Assembly: GCA_900637135.1 (NCBI GenBank)
Contig: LR134353.1
Location: 2,604,001-2,668,000, forward strand
Length of the DNA stretch: 64,000 nt
Direction of reading: 5' to 3'
Source: Mycolicibacterium flavescens
Lineage (GTDB): Bacteria > Actinomycetota > Actinomycetes > Mycobacteriales > Mycobacteriaceae
Positions 1 through 7,651 of this stretch are shown here, piece after piece. The notes below the pieces were generated by a model that was given only the letters and a program-made list of their open reading frames with translations, made no database searches and was not told the DNA's origin. Every line of letters begins with the position of its first letter. Within the stretch, counting starts at the first letter, position 1. Position numbers and translations under genes: made by a program.

Positions 1-459
1 TCGGATGCCGGTGCGCACCTGCGCAACATGGCGTTCTACAACATGGGTCTGCGGTTGCTGCGCCACGTGTACAGCGCCGAACGCGCCGGGAGGCCGTTCA
101 TGACGGTCGAACACGCGGTGCACCGGCTCACCGGTGAGCTCGCCGACTGGTATCGCCTGGACGCCGGGCACCTGCGTATCGGCGACCGCGCCGACATCGT
201 GATCGTCGACCCCGCGCACCTCGACGACTCGCTGGACCGCTACGCCGAAGAGCGCGTTGACCATTACGGCGGGCTGTCGCGAATGGTCAACCGCAACGAC
301 GACACTGTATCGGGTGTCTTCGTCGGCGGCCGCGCGGTCTTCCTCGACGGCAAGCCGACCGACCTCGTCGGCAAACGGCGGACCGGACGGTTCCTGCGCG
401 CAGCGCACAAGGCGCCCGCGCTCGTCGAGCAGGAAGGGGAATTGGCCAGTGTCGGTTGA
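1..459 (+). CDS. Amidohydrolase family protein, C-terminal part (N-acyl-D-amino-acid deacylase type), truncated by window edge
   Basis: The reading frame is open from base 1, so only the last 152 residues are visible. It starts with SDAGAHLRN, which resembles the conserved aspartate-containing metal-site strand (SD.GAH) of D-aminoacylase-like amidohydrolases. It continues into the C-terminal composite beta domain with the usual GDRADIVIVDP signature. Enzymes of this family hydrolyse N-acyl bonds with one or two zinc ions in a TIM barrel; the substrate here cannot be read. The stop codon overlaps the GTG start of the next gene by 11 bp, so the two are probably co-transcribed. Family assignment is good; substrate is unknown. 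Confidence 0.8.
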   Translation, partial: SDAGAHLRNMAFYNMGLRLLRHVYSAERAGRPFMTVEHAVHRLTGELADWYRLDAGHLRIGDRADIVIVDPAHLDDSLDRYAEERVDHYGGLSRMVNRNDDTVSGVFVGGRAVFLDGKPTDLVGKRRTGRFLRAAHKAPALVEQEGELASVG

Positions 460-892
460 GGATACGGTTCTCGGCATGTGGAAGGCGCTGTCGGCGCGTG
501 ACTGGGAGGCGGTCAAGACCTTTCTGTCCGGCGACTGCATCTACCTCGACGTGCCCGTAGGTCCGGCGGCCGCGGCGCGTGGGCCGGAGGACATCGTCAA
601 GCGGCTCAAGATCGGCTTGGAGCCGTTGGCCTCCTACGAGAACTTCACGGGGTTGCTGGTCGACAACGGCGCGGACGTGATGTACGAGCATTCCGAGGAA
701 TGGCATTGGGCCACAGGTGAATCAGCCGTACTGAAATTCGTCAGTGTGCATCGGGTCGAGGACGGCAAGATCACGCTGTGGAAGGACTACTGGGACATGG
801 GCGCGCTGGCCAACAACGCGCCGGCCACGTGGATGGAAGACTTCGCCAACGCCGACATGTCATGGGTGTTCGACGCGACCGGACTCGTCTGA
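449..892 (+). CDS. SnoaL/NTF2-like small protein (limonene-1,2-epoxide hydrolase-like fold)
   Basis: A 147-residue protein with the helix plus curved-sheet pattern of the SnoaL/NTF2 superfamily: VLGMWKALSARDWEAVKTFLS, then YLDVP, and a C-terminal strand VHRVEDGKITLWKDYWD. Members are small cyclases, hydrolases or binding proteins, so a reaction cannot be assigned. The GTG at 449 is preferred because AGGAAGGGGA lies 8 bases upstream and because it overlaps the amidohydrolase end. An in-frame extension further upstream is just the shadow of that gene. Probably co-transcribed and functionally linked with the amidohydrolase. Confidence 0.75.
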   Translation: MSVEDTVLGMWKALSARDWEAVKTFLSGDCIYLDVPVGPAAAARGPEDIVKRLKIGLEPLASYENFTGLLVDNGADVMYEHSEEWHWATGESAVLKFVSVHRVEDGKITLWKDYWDMGALANNAPATWMEDFANADMSWVFDATGLV

Positions 893-934
893 CGCAAGCC
901 CACGGCTGCGCACAATAGCGCGCCCCGCTTGGAC

Positions 935-1417
935 CTACAGCGTGATCTTGCAGCTTTGGCCGATGTCGAGCGTGCGCAGCATGCGGCCCATGCCCAGCCA
1001 CATCGCGCACGACAGCGCCAGATCGGTGAGCAACTCTTCAGAGAAGTGCTCGCGGCAGCGCTGCCAGAAGTCCTCGTCGTCGCGCAGGCCGGTGTGGTCG
1101 CTGGCGAACCGTTCGGCGAACTCTGCGGCGATCCGCTCCTCCGCGGTGTAGCCCGGCCAGGTTCGCCATTCGGCGGCGTGGTTGTAGAGGTCCTCGTCGA
1201 CGCCTGCCGCCAGACCTTCGGAGTCGCGGGTGTTCTGGCACACCACGCATTCGTTGTCCAGAGCGATGACCATGCGCGCGAGTTCGCGAACCCGCATCGG
1301 CAGCCGGTTCTTCGTGTAAACCGCATTGGTGAAGCCGGCCATCGCGATGCCGATATCCGGCGACATCGTCACCCAGGCGGCAGCGTCATCGTCGGCGAAA
1401 TCCCCAATTCGACTCAT
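935..1417 (-). CDS. Carboxymuconolactone decarboxylase/AhpD-like protein
   Basis: A 160-residue all-helical protein of the AhpD-like family. The region MRVRELARMVIALDNECVVCQNTR carries the CxxC pair typical of AhpD-type alkylhydroperoxidase/decarboxylase folds. The usual trailing histidine is replaced by asparagine/threonine (CVVCQNT), so classical peroxidase chemistry is uncertain. The ATG at 1417 gives the family length; a longer reading to 1546 adds a low-complexity N-terminus without homology-like features. It stands alone on the minus strand, tail to tail with the SnoaL-like gene and just downstream of the MFS transporter, whose stop is inside the non-coding extension. Confidence 0.75.
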   Translation of the reverse strand: MSRIGDFADDDAAAWVTMSPDIGIAMAGFTNAVYTKNRLPMRVRELARMVIALDNECVVCQNTRDSEGLAAGVDEDLYNHAAEWRTWPGYTAEERIAAEFAERFASDHTGLRDDEDFWQRCREHFSEELLTDLALSCAMWLGMGRMLRTLDIGQSCKITL

Positions 1418-1478
1418 GGCCGCATCGTACGCTCGCCGCCGTCGAATTGGAACGCGTTCTAGTTTTGGACCCGCAGAG

Positions 1479-3530
1479 TCAGCCGGTGGTGACCAATTGG
1501 GCGCGGTCGTCGGTCCAGTCGCGCTGCAGAAGCATTCGGTGCGCAATGCGCTCCAATGCGGCCTCGACCTGGAACCGGTCCGGACGCCCCTCGAAGGACG
1601 GCGAGGTGCCCAACTTCTCGACGATGCGGCCGACGATCGCCGTCGAGATGGCGTCGACCTGCCGGATCCCGTTCTGCGTCAGCCAGAGTCGTTCGTCGGT
1701 GCGAAGCGCCAGACCGCGTCGCACGAGATCGTCGAACGTCGGCTCGATGATCTCGTGCGGCACCCGGAGCCGTTCGGCGATGTCGGTCAGCGTCGCCGAG
1801 CCGAATACCTGGTTTTGCCGGTAGATCTGAAGGAGCGCCCACATCTGGCTGACGTCGAGGTTGCATCCGGGTTCCCGGGCCAGGCTGCGCAGCCGGATCT
1901 CCGGCGAGTCGCGGAACAACCGGCCGACGGCCACTTCGAGGATCTTCTCGGGCGATTCGGTGCTCGGCATCCCGAACCCCTCACCCAGATCCGAGGCCGA
2001 CACCGTCTCGACCTCACGCAGCTGCACCTCTTTGAGGAACAGCGAGACGACGAAGCCGACAACTGCCACGGGTACCGCGAACAGGAACACGCGGCCCAGC
2101 GAGTCGGCGTAGGCCTCGACGATCGGCGCGGCCATCTGCGGGCTCAGCGTGTGAAGCAGCTGTGGTGACTCCGCTGCGCGCGCCGGCGCACCGCTGGTGG
2201 CCAGCGCCGGTCCGATCCGGTCGGCGAGGAAGTTGGCGAACAAGCTGCCGAAAATCGCTGCGCCGAACGAACTTCCGATGGTCCGGAAGAAGGTGACCCC
2301 AGAGGTGGCCACGCCAAGGTCGCTGAAGCTCGAGGTGTTCTGCACGACGAGGACGAGCACCTGCATGCACAGGCCGATCCCGGTGCCGAGGATGAACAGA
2401 TACAGCGACTGCTGCCAGGTCGGTGTCGCCGCATCCATACCGGAGAGCAACAGGAACGCCACCGCCATGGTCGCGGTGCCAGCGATCGGGAAGATCCGGT
2501 ATCTGCCGGTGCGCCCGACGATCTGGCCGCTTCCGATGGAGGTGATCAGCATGCCGGCGACCATCGGCAGCGTGCGCAGACCCGACGTCGTCGCCGAGAC
2601 GCCGTTGACGAACTGCATGAAGGTCGGCAGGAACGTCAACGCGCCCAGCATCGCGAACCCGACGATGAACCCGAGGATGCAGCACACGGTGAAGACCGGG
2701 CTGGCGAACAACCGGATCGGCAGGATCGGTTCGGCGGTGTGAAGTTCGACCCACACAAAGACGGCCAGGGCCGCGAAGGAGCCAACGAACAACGCGATGA
2801 TGGGCGTCGAGGACCACGGATACGTGCTGCCGCCCCAACTCGTGGCCAACGTCAACCCGGAGGCGCCCAGTCCGACGAACACGATGCCCGCATAGTCGAT
2901 GACGGCCTTCCCGGATTTGGCCAGCGGCGGGATTGCCACCGCCGCGACAGCGAGCACCACGAGCGCGACCGGCACGTTGATCCAGAACGCCCACCGCCAG
3001 GTGAGGTGGTCGGTGAAGAACCCGCCGAGCAGCGGCCCGATCACGGTGGTGACACCGAACACCGCGCCGAGGGCACCCTGGTAGCGACCGCGATCGCGCA
3101 GCGGGATGACCTCGCCGATCAACGCCATCGCGGTGACCATGATGGCTCCACCGCCGACGCCCTGCAGCGCCCGGGAGGCGACGAGCATGGTCATCGAACC
3201 GGCCATCCCGCACAGCACTGAACCGGCCAAGAAGAACAGCACGGCGACGCCGAAGACGTTCTTGCGGCCGAACAGGTCGCCGAGCTTGCCGACGACGGCC
3301 GTGACGATGGTGGACGCCAGCAGGTAGCTCGTCACCACCCACGACTGGTGGCCCGCGCCGCCGAGGTCGGCGACCACGGTCGGCAGTGCGGTCGCCACGA
3401 TCGTCTGGTCCAGTGCGGCCAGCAGCATCCCGAGCAGCACCGCGACGAAGATGGCGTTGCGGCGCCGCGGGCCGATCTCCGTGCCGCCGGCGGCGGGATC
3501 GGCGGCCGTTGTCGTGGCGTGCCTCGTCAC
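1479..3530 (-). CDS. DHA2-type MFS multidrug exporter (EmrB/QacA family) with C-terminal cytoplasmic domain
   Basis: A 683-residue protein. Residues about 25-510 form a 14-helix DHA2 transporter with the diagnostic motif LDQTIVATALPTVVADLGG in helix 1, GDLFGRK in the 2-3 loop, and a motif-C-like ALGAVFGVTTVIGPLLGG. The C-terminal ~170 residues are soluble and resemble a winged-helix module (TLTDIAERLRVPHEIIEPTFDDLVRRGLA), unusual for exporters but, as I recall, shared with the ~690-residue M. tuberculosis Rv1877. It starts with GTG, preceded by GGAAGGGAAG. Substrate unknown; drug or metabolite export driven by the proton gradient is inferred from the family. bfrA lies upstream on the same strand, about 200 bp away. 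Confidence 0.9.
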   Translation of the reverse strand: MTRHATTTAADPAAGGTEIGPRRRNAIFVAVLLGMLLAALDQTIVATALPTVVADLGGAGHQSWVVTSYLLASTIVTAVVGKLGDLFGRKNVFGVAVLFFLAGSVLCGMAGSMTMLVASRALQGVGGGAIMVTAMALIGEVIPLRDRGRYQGALGAVFGVTTVIGPLLGGFFTDHLTWRWAFWINVPVALVVLAVAAVAIPPLAKSGKAVIDYAGIVFVGLGASGLTLATSWGGSTYPWSSTPIIALFVGSFAALAVFVWVELHTAEPILPIRLFASPVFTVCCILGFIVGFAMLGALTFLPTFMQFVNGVSATTSGLRTLPMVAGMLITSIGSGQIVGRTGRYRIFPIAGTATMAVAFLLLSGMDAATPTWQQSLYLFILGTGIGLCMQVLVLVVQNTSSFSDLGVATSGVTFFRTIGSSFGAAIFGSLFANFLADRIGPALATSGAPARAAESPQLLHTLSPQMAAPIVEAYADSLGRVFLFAVPVAVVGFVVSLFLKEVQLREVETVSASDLGEGFGMPSTESPEKILEVAVGRLFRDSPEIRLRSLAREPGCNLDVSQMWALLQIYRQNQVFGSATLTDIAERLRVPHEIIEPTFDDLVRRGLALRTDERLWLTQNGIRQVDAISTAIVGRIVEKLGTSPSFEGRPDRFQVEAALERIAHRMLLQRDWTDDRAQLVTTG

Positions 3531-3670
3531 TGCTTCCCTTCCGATGCGAATCCTTCAGCCATATCGTTAGGAAGGCTATGAAAGTTACGCACCGGGTGAG
3601 GGTTGCCGCCGCGAGCGTGCACAAAACGCTGCAAAAGCGCGGTGTGTCCTGTGCAGACGCGCACGTTCGC

Positions 3671-3707
3671 GCCACATGGAGGGGCCACATGGAGGGCCAC
3701 ATGGAGG
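3671..3707. repeat. Three near-tandem copies of GCCACATGGAGG
   Basis: The 12-mer GCCACATGGAGG occurs at 3671, 3684 and 3696, i.e. 13 and 12 bases apart, in the 203-bp spacer between the bfrA stop and the exporter start. The copies are exact. They lie outside both coding regions; their role, if any, is unknown. They could be slipped-strand repeats or a protein-binding cluster. Confidence 0.8.
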
Positions 3708-3733
3708 ACAGTGCGCGGGAGTGGGCGGGTGCG

Positions 3734-4219
3734 CTACAAGGCGGTCGGCGGGCGCGACACACACTGGGCCGCGTAGAGCTCGTCGCCCAGCTTGTCCATC
3801 AGTTGCAGTTGGGTCTCGAGGTAGTCGATGTGCTCCTCCTCGTTGGAGAGGATCTTCTCGAGCAGCGTCGCCGAGATCGCGTCGCCCTTCTCGCGGCACA
3901 TGATGATGCCCGGGCGCAGGCGCTCGAGCACCTCATACTCGATCGCGAGATCGGCCTCGAACTGCTCGCGCAGGGTCTGGCCGATCCGCAGCGAGAACAG
4001 TCGCTGATAGTTGGGCAGCCCGTCGAGGAGGAGAATTCGGTTGGTTATGTCCTCCGCGTGATTCATTTCTTCGAAGGACTCTTTGCGCGTGTATTCGGCG
4101 AGTTCGGTGAAGCCCCAATTCGCCTGCATCTTGGAATGCAGGAAATACTGGTTAATGGCCGTCAGTTCGCTCGTCAATTGCTCATTGAGCAGTTTGAGGA
4201 CGTCCGGATCGCCTTGCAT
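3734..4219 (-). CDS. bfrA: Bacterioferritin (heme-containing iron storage protein)
   Basis: A 161-residue four-helix-bundle ferritin. Every ligand expected from E. coli numbering is in place: ferroxidase residues Glu18, Glu51, His54, Glu94, Glu127 and His130, and the heme-binding Met52 (FEEMNHAE). It stores iron as a ferric core in a 24-mer in the cytoplasm. ATG at 4219 is preceded by TAGGAGCG. The gene is read away from the unknown protein/bfd pair at 4461-5299, with an IdeR-like box about 190 bp upstream. From memory, mycobacterial bacterioferritin genes respond positively to IdeR and iron, so this box could serve that role. Neighbour order bfrA-exporter matches M. tuberculosis Rv1876-Rv1877. 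Confidence 0.97.
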   Translation of the reverse strand: MQGDPDVLKLLNEQLTSELTAINQYFLHSKMQANWGFTELAEYTRKESFEEMNHAEDITNRILLLDGLPNYQRLFSLRIGQTLREQFEADLAIEYEVLERLRPGIIMCREKGDAISATLLEKILSNEEEHIDYLETQLQLMDKLGDELYAAQCVSRPPTAL

Positions 4220-4390
4220 GATCGCTCCTAGGCACTTGAGGGCTGGTCAAGACTCGCTGTCGGTCGTGCACCTTCAACGCTAGTGCAGTTACGCCGCGCA
4301 AGCGCGCTTTAAAACCTGCGCAACGCGTGTTTTTCCGTGGATTCTCAACCGCTCCGGCGACTCGAGGCGCAGATCCGGGGCCTAGTCTGG

Positions 4391-4424
4391 ACTGCCTAGG
4401 CTAAGTAAGGTTAGACTGCGCTAA
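4391..4424. promoter_or_regulatory. IdeR/DtxR-like iron box region between bfrA and the bfd operon
   Basis: TAAGGTTAGACTGCGCTAA at 4406-4424 matches 14 of 19 positions of the IdeR consensus TTAGGTTAGGCTAACCTAA. An overlapping weaker match (10 of 19, centred on TAGGCTAA) covers 4391-4409, so this may be a tandem site. It is 187 bp from the bfrA start and 37 bp from the start at 4461, fitting activation of the former and repression of the latter. Matches counted by eye; binding is inferred. Confidence 0.6.
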
Positions 4425-4460
4425 CCATTGGCGAGGGTACGAGCGAGACGGGAAGAATCG

Positions 4461-5093
4461 ATGGGTCAGATCGATCTGCACTCATTGATTTTGGCGTGCG
4501 ATTTTCGCGTCGCTGATGTCGAGCGAATGTGGAAATGGCTCAAAAAGCGTCGCGATAATCTGCAGTCAATCGGCGCCCATCATGTCGTCGTATACGAGTC
4601 GATCTGGGAGCCCAACCGCGTCCTGGTGACAATTGGAATCCGCAATGCGCGATCAATTCGTGACGTTCTTCGGTCATCGGCGGTTTTCGAGTGGTTCGAC
4701 ATCGCCGGCGTCGATGACATCCCGCCGATCTTCGGTGGCGAAGTGGTCGAAAAGATCGACCTCTACCCGCCCTCGCCCGCCGATCACGTCGGCCGGGTGG
4801 TCGTGGGCGTCATGTCGTCGGTCGAGGACGTGTCGGCCCTGATGGTCAAGATCCACGACGGCGTCGAGCGCTTCAAGCGCGGCGGGGTGCGCAAGATCTG
4901 GGTCTACCGTGCCCTCGACGACGGGCAGGAAGTCATGATCCTGCAGGAGATCGAGGATGAAGCCGCCGCGCGGCAGTGGATCGATCACCCGGACGCGGCC
5001 GCGGAGTGGATGACCAACTCGGGACTGGGTCCGTATCCGAGCCACTTCATCGGTCGGTTCGCCCACCTGATGAGCATCGACGGGCAGGGGTGA
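4461..5093 (+). CDS. Conserved protein with two alpha/beta-barrel-like repeats, partner of bfd
   Basis: A 210-residue protein of unknown function. It appears internally duplicated: residues ~40-100 (AHHVVVYESIWEPNRVLVTI ... SSAVFEWFDIAGV) and ~135-200 (GVRKIWVYRALDDGQEVMIL ... HPDAAAEWMTNSGL) follow the same strand-strand-helix pattern, as in dimeric alpha/beta-barrel (monooxygenase/Dabb-like) proteins. ATG 4461 follows GGGAAG; an upstream TTG at 4428 is possible but would lie next to the iron box. The 5' quarter is clearly AT-richer than its surroundings. The next gene, bfd, starts 8 bases after its stop, and bfrA is divergent, so a role in iron handling is plausible. Similar proteins have, I believe, been mislabelled fatty-acid CoA ligase in databases; nothing here supports that. 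Confidence 0.75.
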   Translation: MGQIDLHSLILACDFRVADVERMWKWLKKRRDNLQSIGAHHVVVYESIWEPNRVLVTIGIRNARSIRDVLRSSAVFEWFDIAGVDDIPPIFGGEVVEKIDLYPPSPADHVGRVVVGVMSSVEDVSALMVKIHDGVERFKRGGVRKIWVYRALDDGQEVMILQEIEDEAAARQWIDHPDAAAEWMTNSGLGPYPSHFIGRFAHLMSIDGQG

Positions 5094-5101
5094 CGGGCGC
5101 G

Positions 5102-5299
5102 ATGTTTGTCTGCCTGTGTATGGGAATCACCAGCCACGACGTAACCGAATGCGTGGCCAACGGCGCACGGACGTCGAAGCAGGTCGCCGAGGCCTGCGGC
5201 GCCGGCGGCGACTGCGGGAGGTGCCGGCGCACCCTGCGGGCGATCATCGCGGCGCACTGCGAAGCCGACGACGCGGCGCCCAGAGCGGTGAATCACTAG
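5102..5299 (+). CDS. bfd: Bacterioferritin-associated ferredoxin
   Basis: A 65-residue protein with the exact [2Fe-2S] cysteine spacing of Bfd: Cys4, Cys6, Cys38 and Cys41 (MFVCLC ... GGDCGRC). Bfd docks on bacterioferritin and passes electrons through the heme to reduce and release stored iron. Linkage to bfrA, only about 900 bp away and divergent, strongly supports this. ATG 5102 is preceded by GCAGGGG; an in-frame GTG at 5090 would overlap the upstream stop and add four residues. Probably translated from the same mRNA as the preceding unknown gene. Confidence 0.93.
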   Translation: MFVCLCMGITSHDVTECVANGARTSKQVAEACGAGGDCGRCRRTLRAIIAAHCEADDAAPRAVNH

Positions 5300-5306
5300 C
5301 CTCGCG

Positions 5307-6074
5307 TCACTGGTCGCGTTTGCCGGTGAAGTCGGCCAGCGCACTCGCGTTCGCCGCCGCGCCCATCAACACCGCGAAATGTTCGTTCTCTCTTGCCGTC
5401 GCGGCGTCGATTCCCTCGCGGGTTGGCGCCGTCATCGTCTGCTTGACCGCCATGAGGCTGGCGATGGGCCGCGAAGCGAGGACTTCGGCGTGCCTGCGTG
5501 CCTCGGCCAACAACTCCTCGGGTGGACACACCTTCCAGGCCAGACCCATCCGGTGCGCCTCGGCCGCGTCCACCCATTCCGACGACATCAGCAGCCATGC
5601 GGCGTTCTGCCGACCGATCAGCCGCGGCAACAAATACGACGACGCCGCCTCGGGCGCCACACCCAGGCTCGTGAACGGCGTCTTGAGCCGCGCGTCGGCC
5701 GACATGAAGACCAAGTCGGCGTAGCCGAGGATCGTCGCCCCGATGCCGACGCCGACGCCGTTGACGGCACAGATCAGCGGTTTGGGGAAATCGGCGAGCG
5801 CGTCGATCATCGTGGTGAAGTGGCTGCCCTGTTCGTTGAACGCGGGATCGGTGATGCGCCTTTGCATCTCGTTGAGATCGTTGCCCGCGCTGAACGCGCG
5901 TCCCTCCCCGGTCAGCAGGACGACCGCGACCTCGTCGTCGGCGGCCGCCTCCCTCAGCGCGGTCGCGGTCGCGAGGTACAACTCCTCGTTGAACGCGTTG
6001 AGCACGTCCGGCCGGTTCAGGGTAAGCGTGCGAATCCGGTTGTCGTCGGCAATCCGCAGGGTCGTTTCAGCCAC
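5307..6074 (-). CDS. Crotonase family protein, residues suggest delta3,delta2-enoyl-CoA isomerase
   Basis: A 255-residue crotonase-fold enzyme with the CoA/oxyanion segment GRAFSAGNDL and the second oxyanion region GVGVGIGATILGYADLVF. The two catalytic glutamates of enoyl-CoA hydratase are absent: the first position is Gly (GIGAT instead of GCELA) and the second is Phe (KTPFTSLG). Instead it has VAPEAASSY, which aligns with the PEG/PEA.SS glutamate used by peroxisomal-type delta3,delta2-enoyl-CoA isomerases. It is therefore more likely to shift a double bond than to hydrate one. It is the last gene of the run that begins with the nitrile hydratase-like beta subunit, 16 bp after the F420/PPOX gene. 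Confidence 0.85.
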   Translation of the reverse strand: MAETTLRIADDNRIRTLTLNRPDVLNAFNEELYLATATALREAAADDEVAVVLLTGEGRAFSAGNDLNEMQRRITDPAFNEQGSHFTTMIDALADFPKPLICAVNGVGVGIGATILGYADLVFMSADARLKTPFTSLGVAPEAASSYLLPRLIGRQNAAWLLMSSEWVDAAEAHRMGLAWKVCPPEELLAEARRHAEVLASRPIASLMAVKQTMTAPTREGIDAATARENEHFAVLMGAAANASALADFTGKRDQ

Positions 6075-6090
6075 CGCAGCAGATTAAGCG

Positions 6091-6534
6091 TTAGCCGTTG
6101 CTGTAGACCCGGGTGGGTGCGACGAGTACCACGGTGCGGCGCTGCTCTGCCATCACGCGGTCGTATTCCGCCCAGTCGTCGTGGGTTCCGCCCGCGGCTT
6201 GGAACACCTCCCGCAGTAGCAGCCGCAACCTGTCGGGGCCGGTGAGCCACGGTTGAGGATCGTCGGGACCGGCGAGCTCGGCGTCGCCCTCGACGGTCGC
6301 CCACTGCCACCCGCGGCGGAAGGTCACCGCCAGTTGCGGGCGCGCACGAAGGTTGGCCAGCTTGACCTTGCCGTAGGTGACGAAGCCGAGCACCGGTGCC
6401 CCGGTGTCCGGATGTGTCAGCTTGCCGACGTTGACGAGTGAGGCCTGAATGGTGGCGTCGGCGCGCAACGTCGACACCACGGCCAGCCCACTCTCGGCCG
6501 CGGCCAGCGCGATGGCATCGTCGAGTGTGGTCAT
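6091..6534 (-). CDS. PPOX-class split-barrel protein, probable F420-dependent enzyme
   Basis: A 147-residue split beta-barrel protein (pyridoxamine 5'-phosphate oxidase-like). It has the usual AAESGLAVVSTLRADATIQASLVNVG start, then FVTYGKVKLANLRARPQLAVTF and a buried-barrel W-x-x-V-E-G-D-A-E-L. This pattern matches the mycobacterial F420-binding PPOX group (length equal to Rv1875 as I recall). Substrate unknown; members reduce quinones, biliverdin or F420-linked metabolites. Its start overlaps the stop of the EthD-like gene by 4 bp, which indicates translational coupling. Confidence 0.85.
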   Translation of the reverse strand: MTTLDDAIALAAAESGLAVVSTLRADATIQASLVNVGKLTHPDTGAPVLGFVTYGKVKLANLRARPQLAVTFRRGWQWATVEGDAELAGPDDPQPWLTGPDRLRLLLREVFQAAGGTHDDWAEYDRVMAEQRRTVVLVAPTRVYSNG

Positions 6535-7256
6535 GACTCTCCTTGCACCGTAGAGGAGTTCGCGAAGGGCGTCCGGTACACGTAGCGGCTGGTCGGGACC
6601 GTGTCGACGTCGCGGTTCGCGCCGAATGCCGACGTGCTGGCCACCATGCGCTCCATGCGTCTGCGCAACTCGTCGTCATCGTCCGCGCCGAAGAACGCGT
6701 GCAGATCGGATAGCGCGGCGGAGGGGAACAGCTCCTCGACGATCGCCGAGACCGGCGGTGCGCCCGGCGTGAGGGCCCGCACGACGGCGTTCTGCGTATA
6801 GCCGAACGTGGACTGGGTTTCGATGGCCACGGGTGTGTGGTCGATGTGCCAGCGGGTCAACCAGGTCGCCTCGTCCAGGTCGGCGGGCCTGCGCAGCAGC
6901 GCGACGTTGGCGAATCCCTCCGTCCGCTCCCCCGGCGCGCTGTCCGGCGGGGCTATCGGGACCGATTCGGTGACCAGGTAAGCCGCCACGTCCTCGACCT
7001 CCTGCCGGAGTCTGGCCAGGGCTGCGGTGACCTGATCGCCGTAATGCTGCTGGGCCCAGAGGCTGACGAAGCCGACCACCGGTGGATCCAGCGTGGTGAG
7101 GGTCATCAGCGAGTCGCGGACCACCCCGTCGCGCACGTTCAGCGTCAGACCCGGAGGGTCAAGGCTCAGCAGATCCGGGACGACCTGGCCGTGCAGACGC
7201 GCACACCAGGCGTCGTCGGCGTTGGCCCGGCGCAGCGTGATGACGACTTTCTCCAC
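6531..7256 (-). CDS. EthD-domain-containing protein
   Basis: A 241-residue protein. The C-terminal half (VALLRRPADLDEATWLTRWHIDHTPVAIETQSTFGYTQN) has the EthD/dimeric alpha-beta-barrel pattern. The N-terminal half (VVITLRRANADDAWCARLHGQVVPDLLS) looks like a diverged copy, giving a two-repeat protein. EthD-type proteins accompany oxidative or hydrolytic catabolic operons, often with unclear biochemistry. It lies 26 bp after the nitrile hydratase accessory gene and overlaps the PPOX gene, so it should belong to the same operon. Confidence 0.7.
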   Translation of the reverse strand: MEKVVITLRRANADDAWCARLHGQVVPDLLSLDPPGLTLNVRDGVVRDSLMTLTTLDPPVVGFVSLWAQQHYGDQVTAALARLRQEVEDVAAYLVTESVPIAPPDSAPGERTEGFANVALLRRPADLDEATWLTRWHIDHTPVAIETQSTFGYTQNAVVRALTPGAPPVSAIVEELFPSAALSDLHAFFGADDDDELRRRMERMVASTSAFGANRDVDTVPTSRYVYRTPFANSSTVQGES

Positions 7257-7282
7257 GACGGGAACCTACCGCGTCTCAGCCG

Positions 7283-7651
7283 TCAGGCTTCCAACCGTTC
7301 GCGGATGCGGGTCAGTCGCTGCCTGAGCTCGTTCTCGTCGATAACACCTCGGGCGACCAGCGAGTGCGCCAGCGCCACCAGTTGGTTCTCGGGATAGGGC
7401 AACTGGGCGTAGCGCGTCGCCGTCAAGACGTCCTCTTCGTCTCGGCGCGCTTTGAAGTCGGGAATGTCGGCCTCGCATGCGGCCCGGTCGAGCGCGTCGC
7501 AGAGCCCGTCCAGGCTGGTCTTCCACGGCGGCACAGGGTTTTCCACCCCGTACTTCGCCGCCATCCGGGACCAGACCTGATTGCGTTCGACGATCTCTTC
7601 GAGCGGTGCGACCGTGGTCTGTTCGATACCGGGATCCGGTGTGCCGCTCAT
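7283..7651 (-). CDS. Nitrile hydratase accessory protein (metallochaperone-like, beta-subunit N-domain homolog)
   Basis: A 122-residue helical protein resembling the N-terminal half of nitrile hydratase beta subunits and the small activator proteins encoded next to alpha and beta. Visible segments are VPPWKTSLDGLCDALDRA and YAQLPYPENQLVALAHSLVARGVI. In characterised systems such proteins help insert cobalt or iron into the alpha subunit. The ATG at 7651 overlaps the alpha stop by 4 bp. Assignment rests mainly on size, weak similarity and position in a beta-alpha-accessory operon. Confidence 0.75.
   Translation of the reverse strand: MSGTPDPGIEQTTVAPLEEIVERNQVWSRMAAKYGVENPVPPWKTSLDGLCDALDRAACEADIPDFKARRDEEDVLTATRYAQLPYPENQLVALAHSLVARGVIDENELRQRLTRIRERLEA

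Noticed and set aside
2014..3762. Minus-strand open reading frame of 582 codons in another frame of the exporter
   Set aside because: Arg/Gly-rich out-of-frame translation of the MFS gene; the true frame has clear membrane helices.
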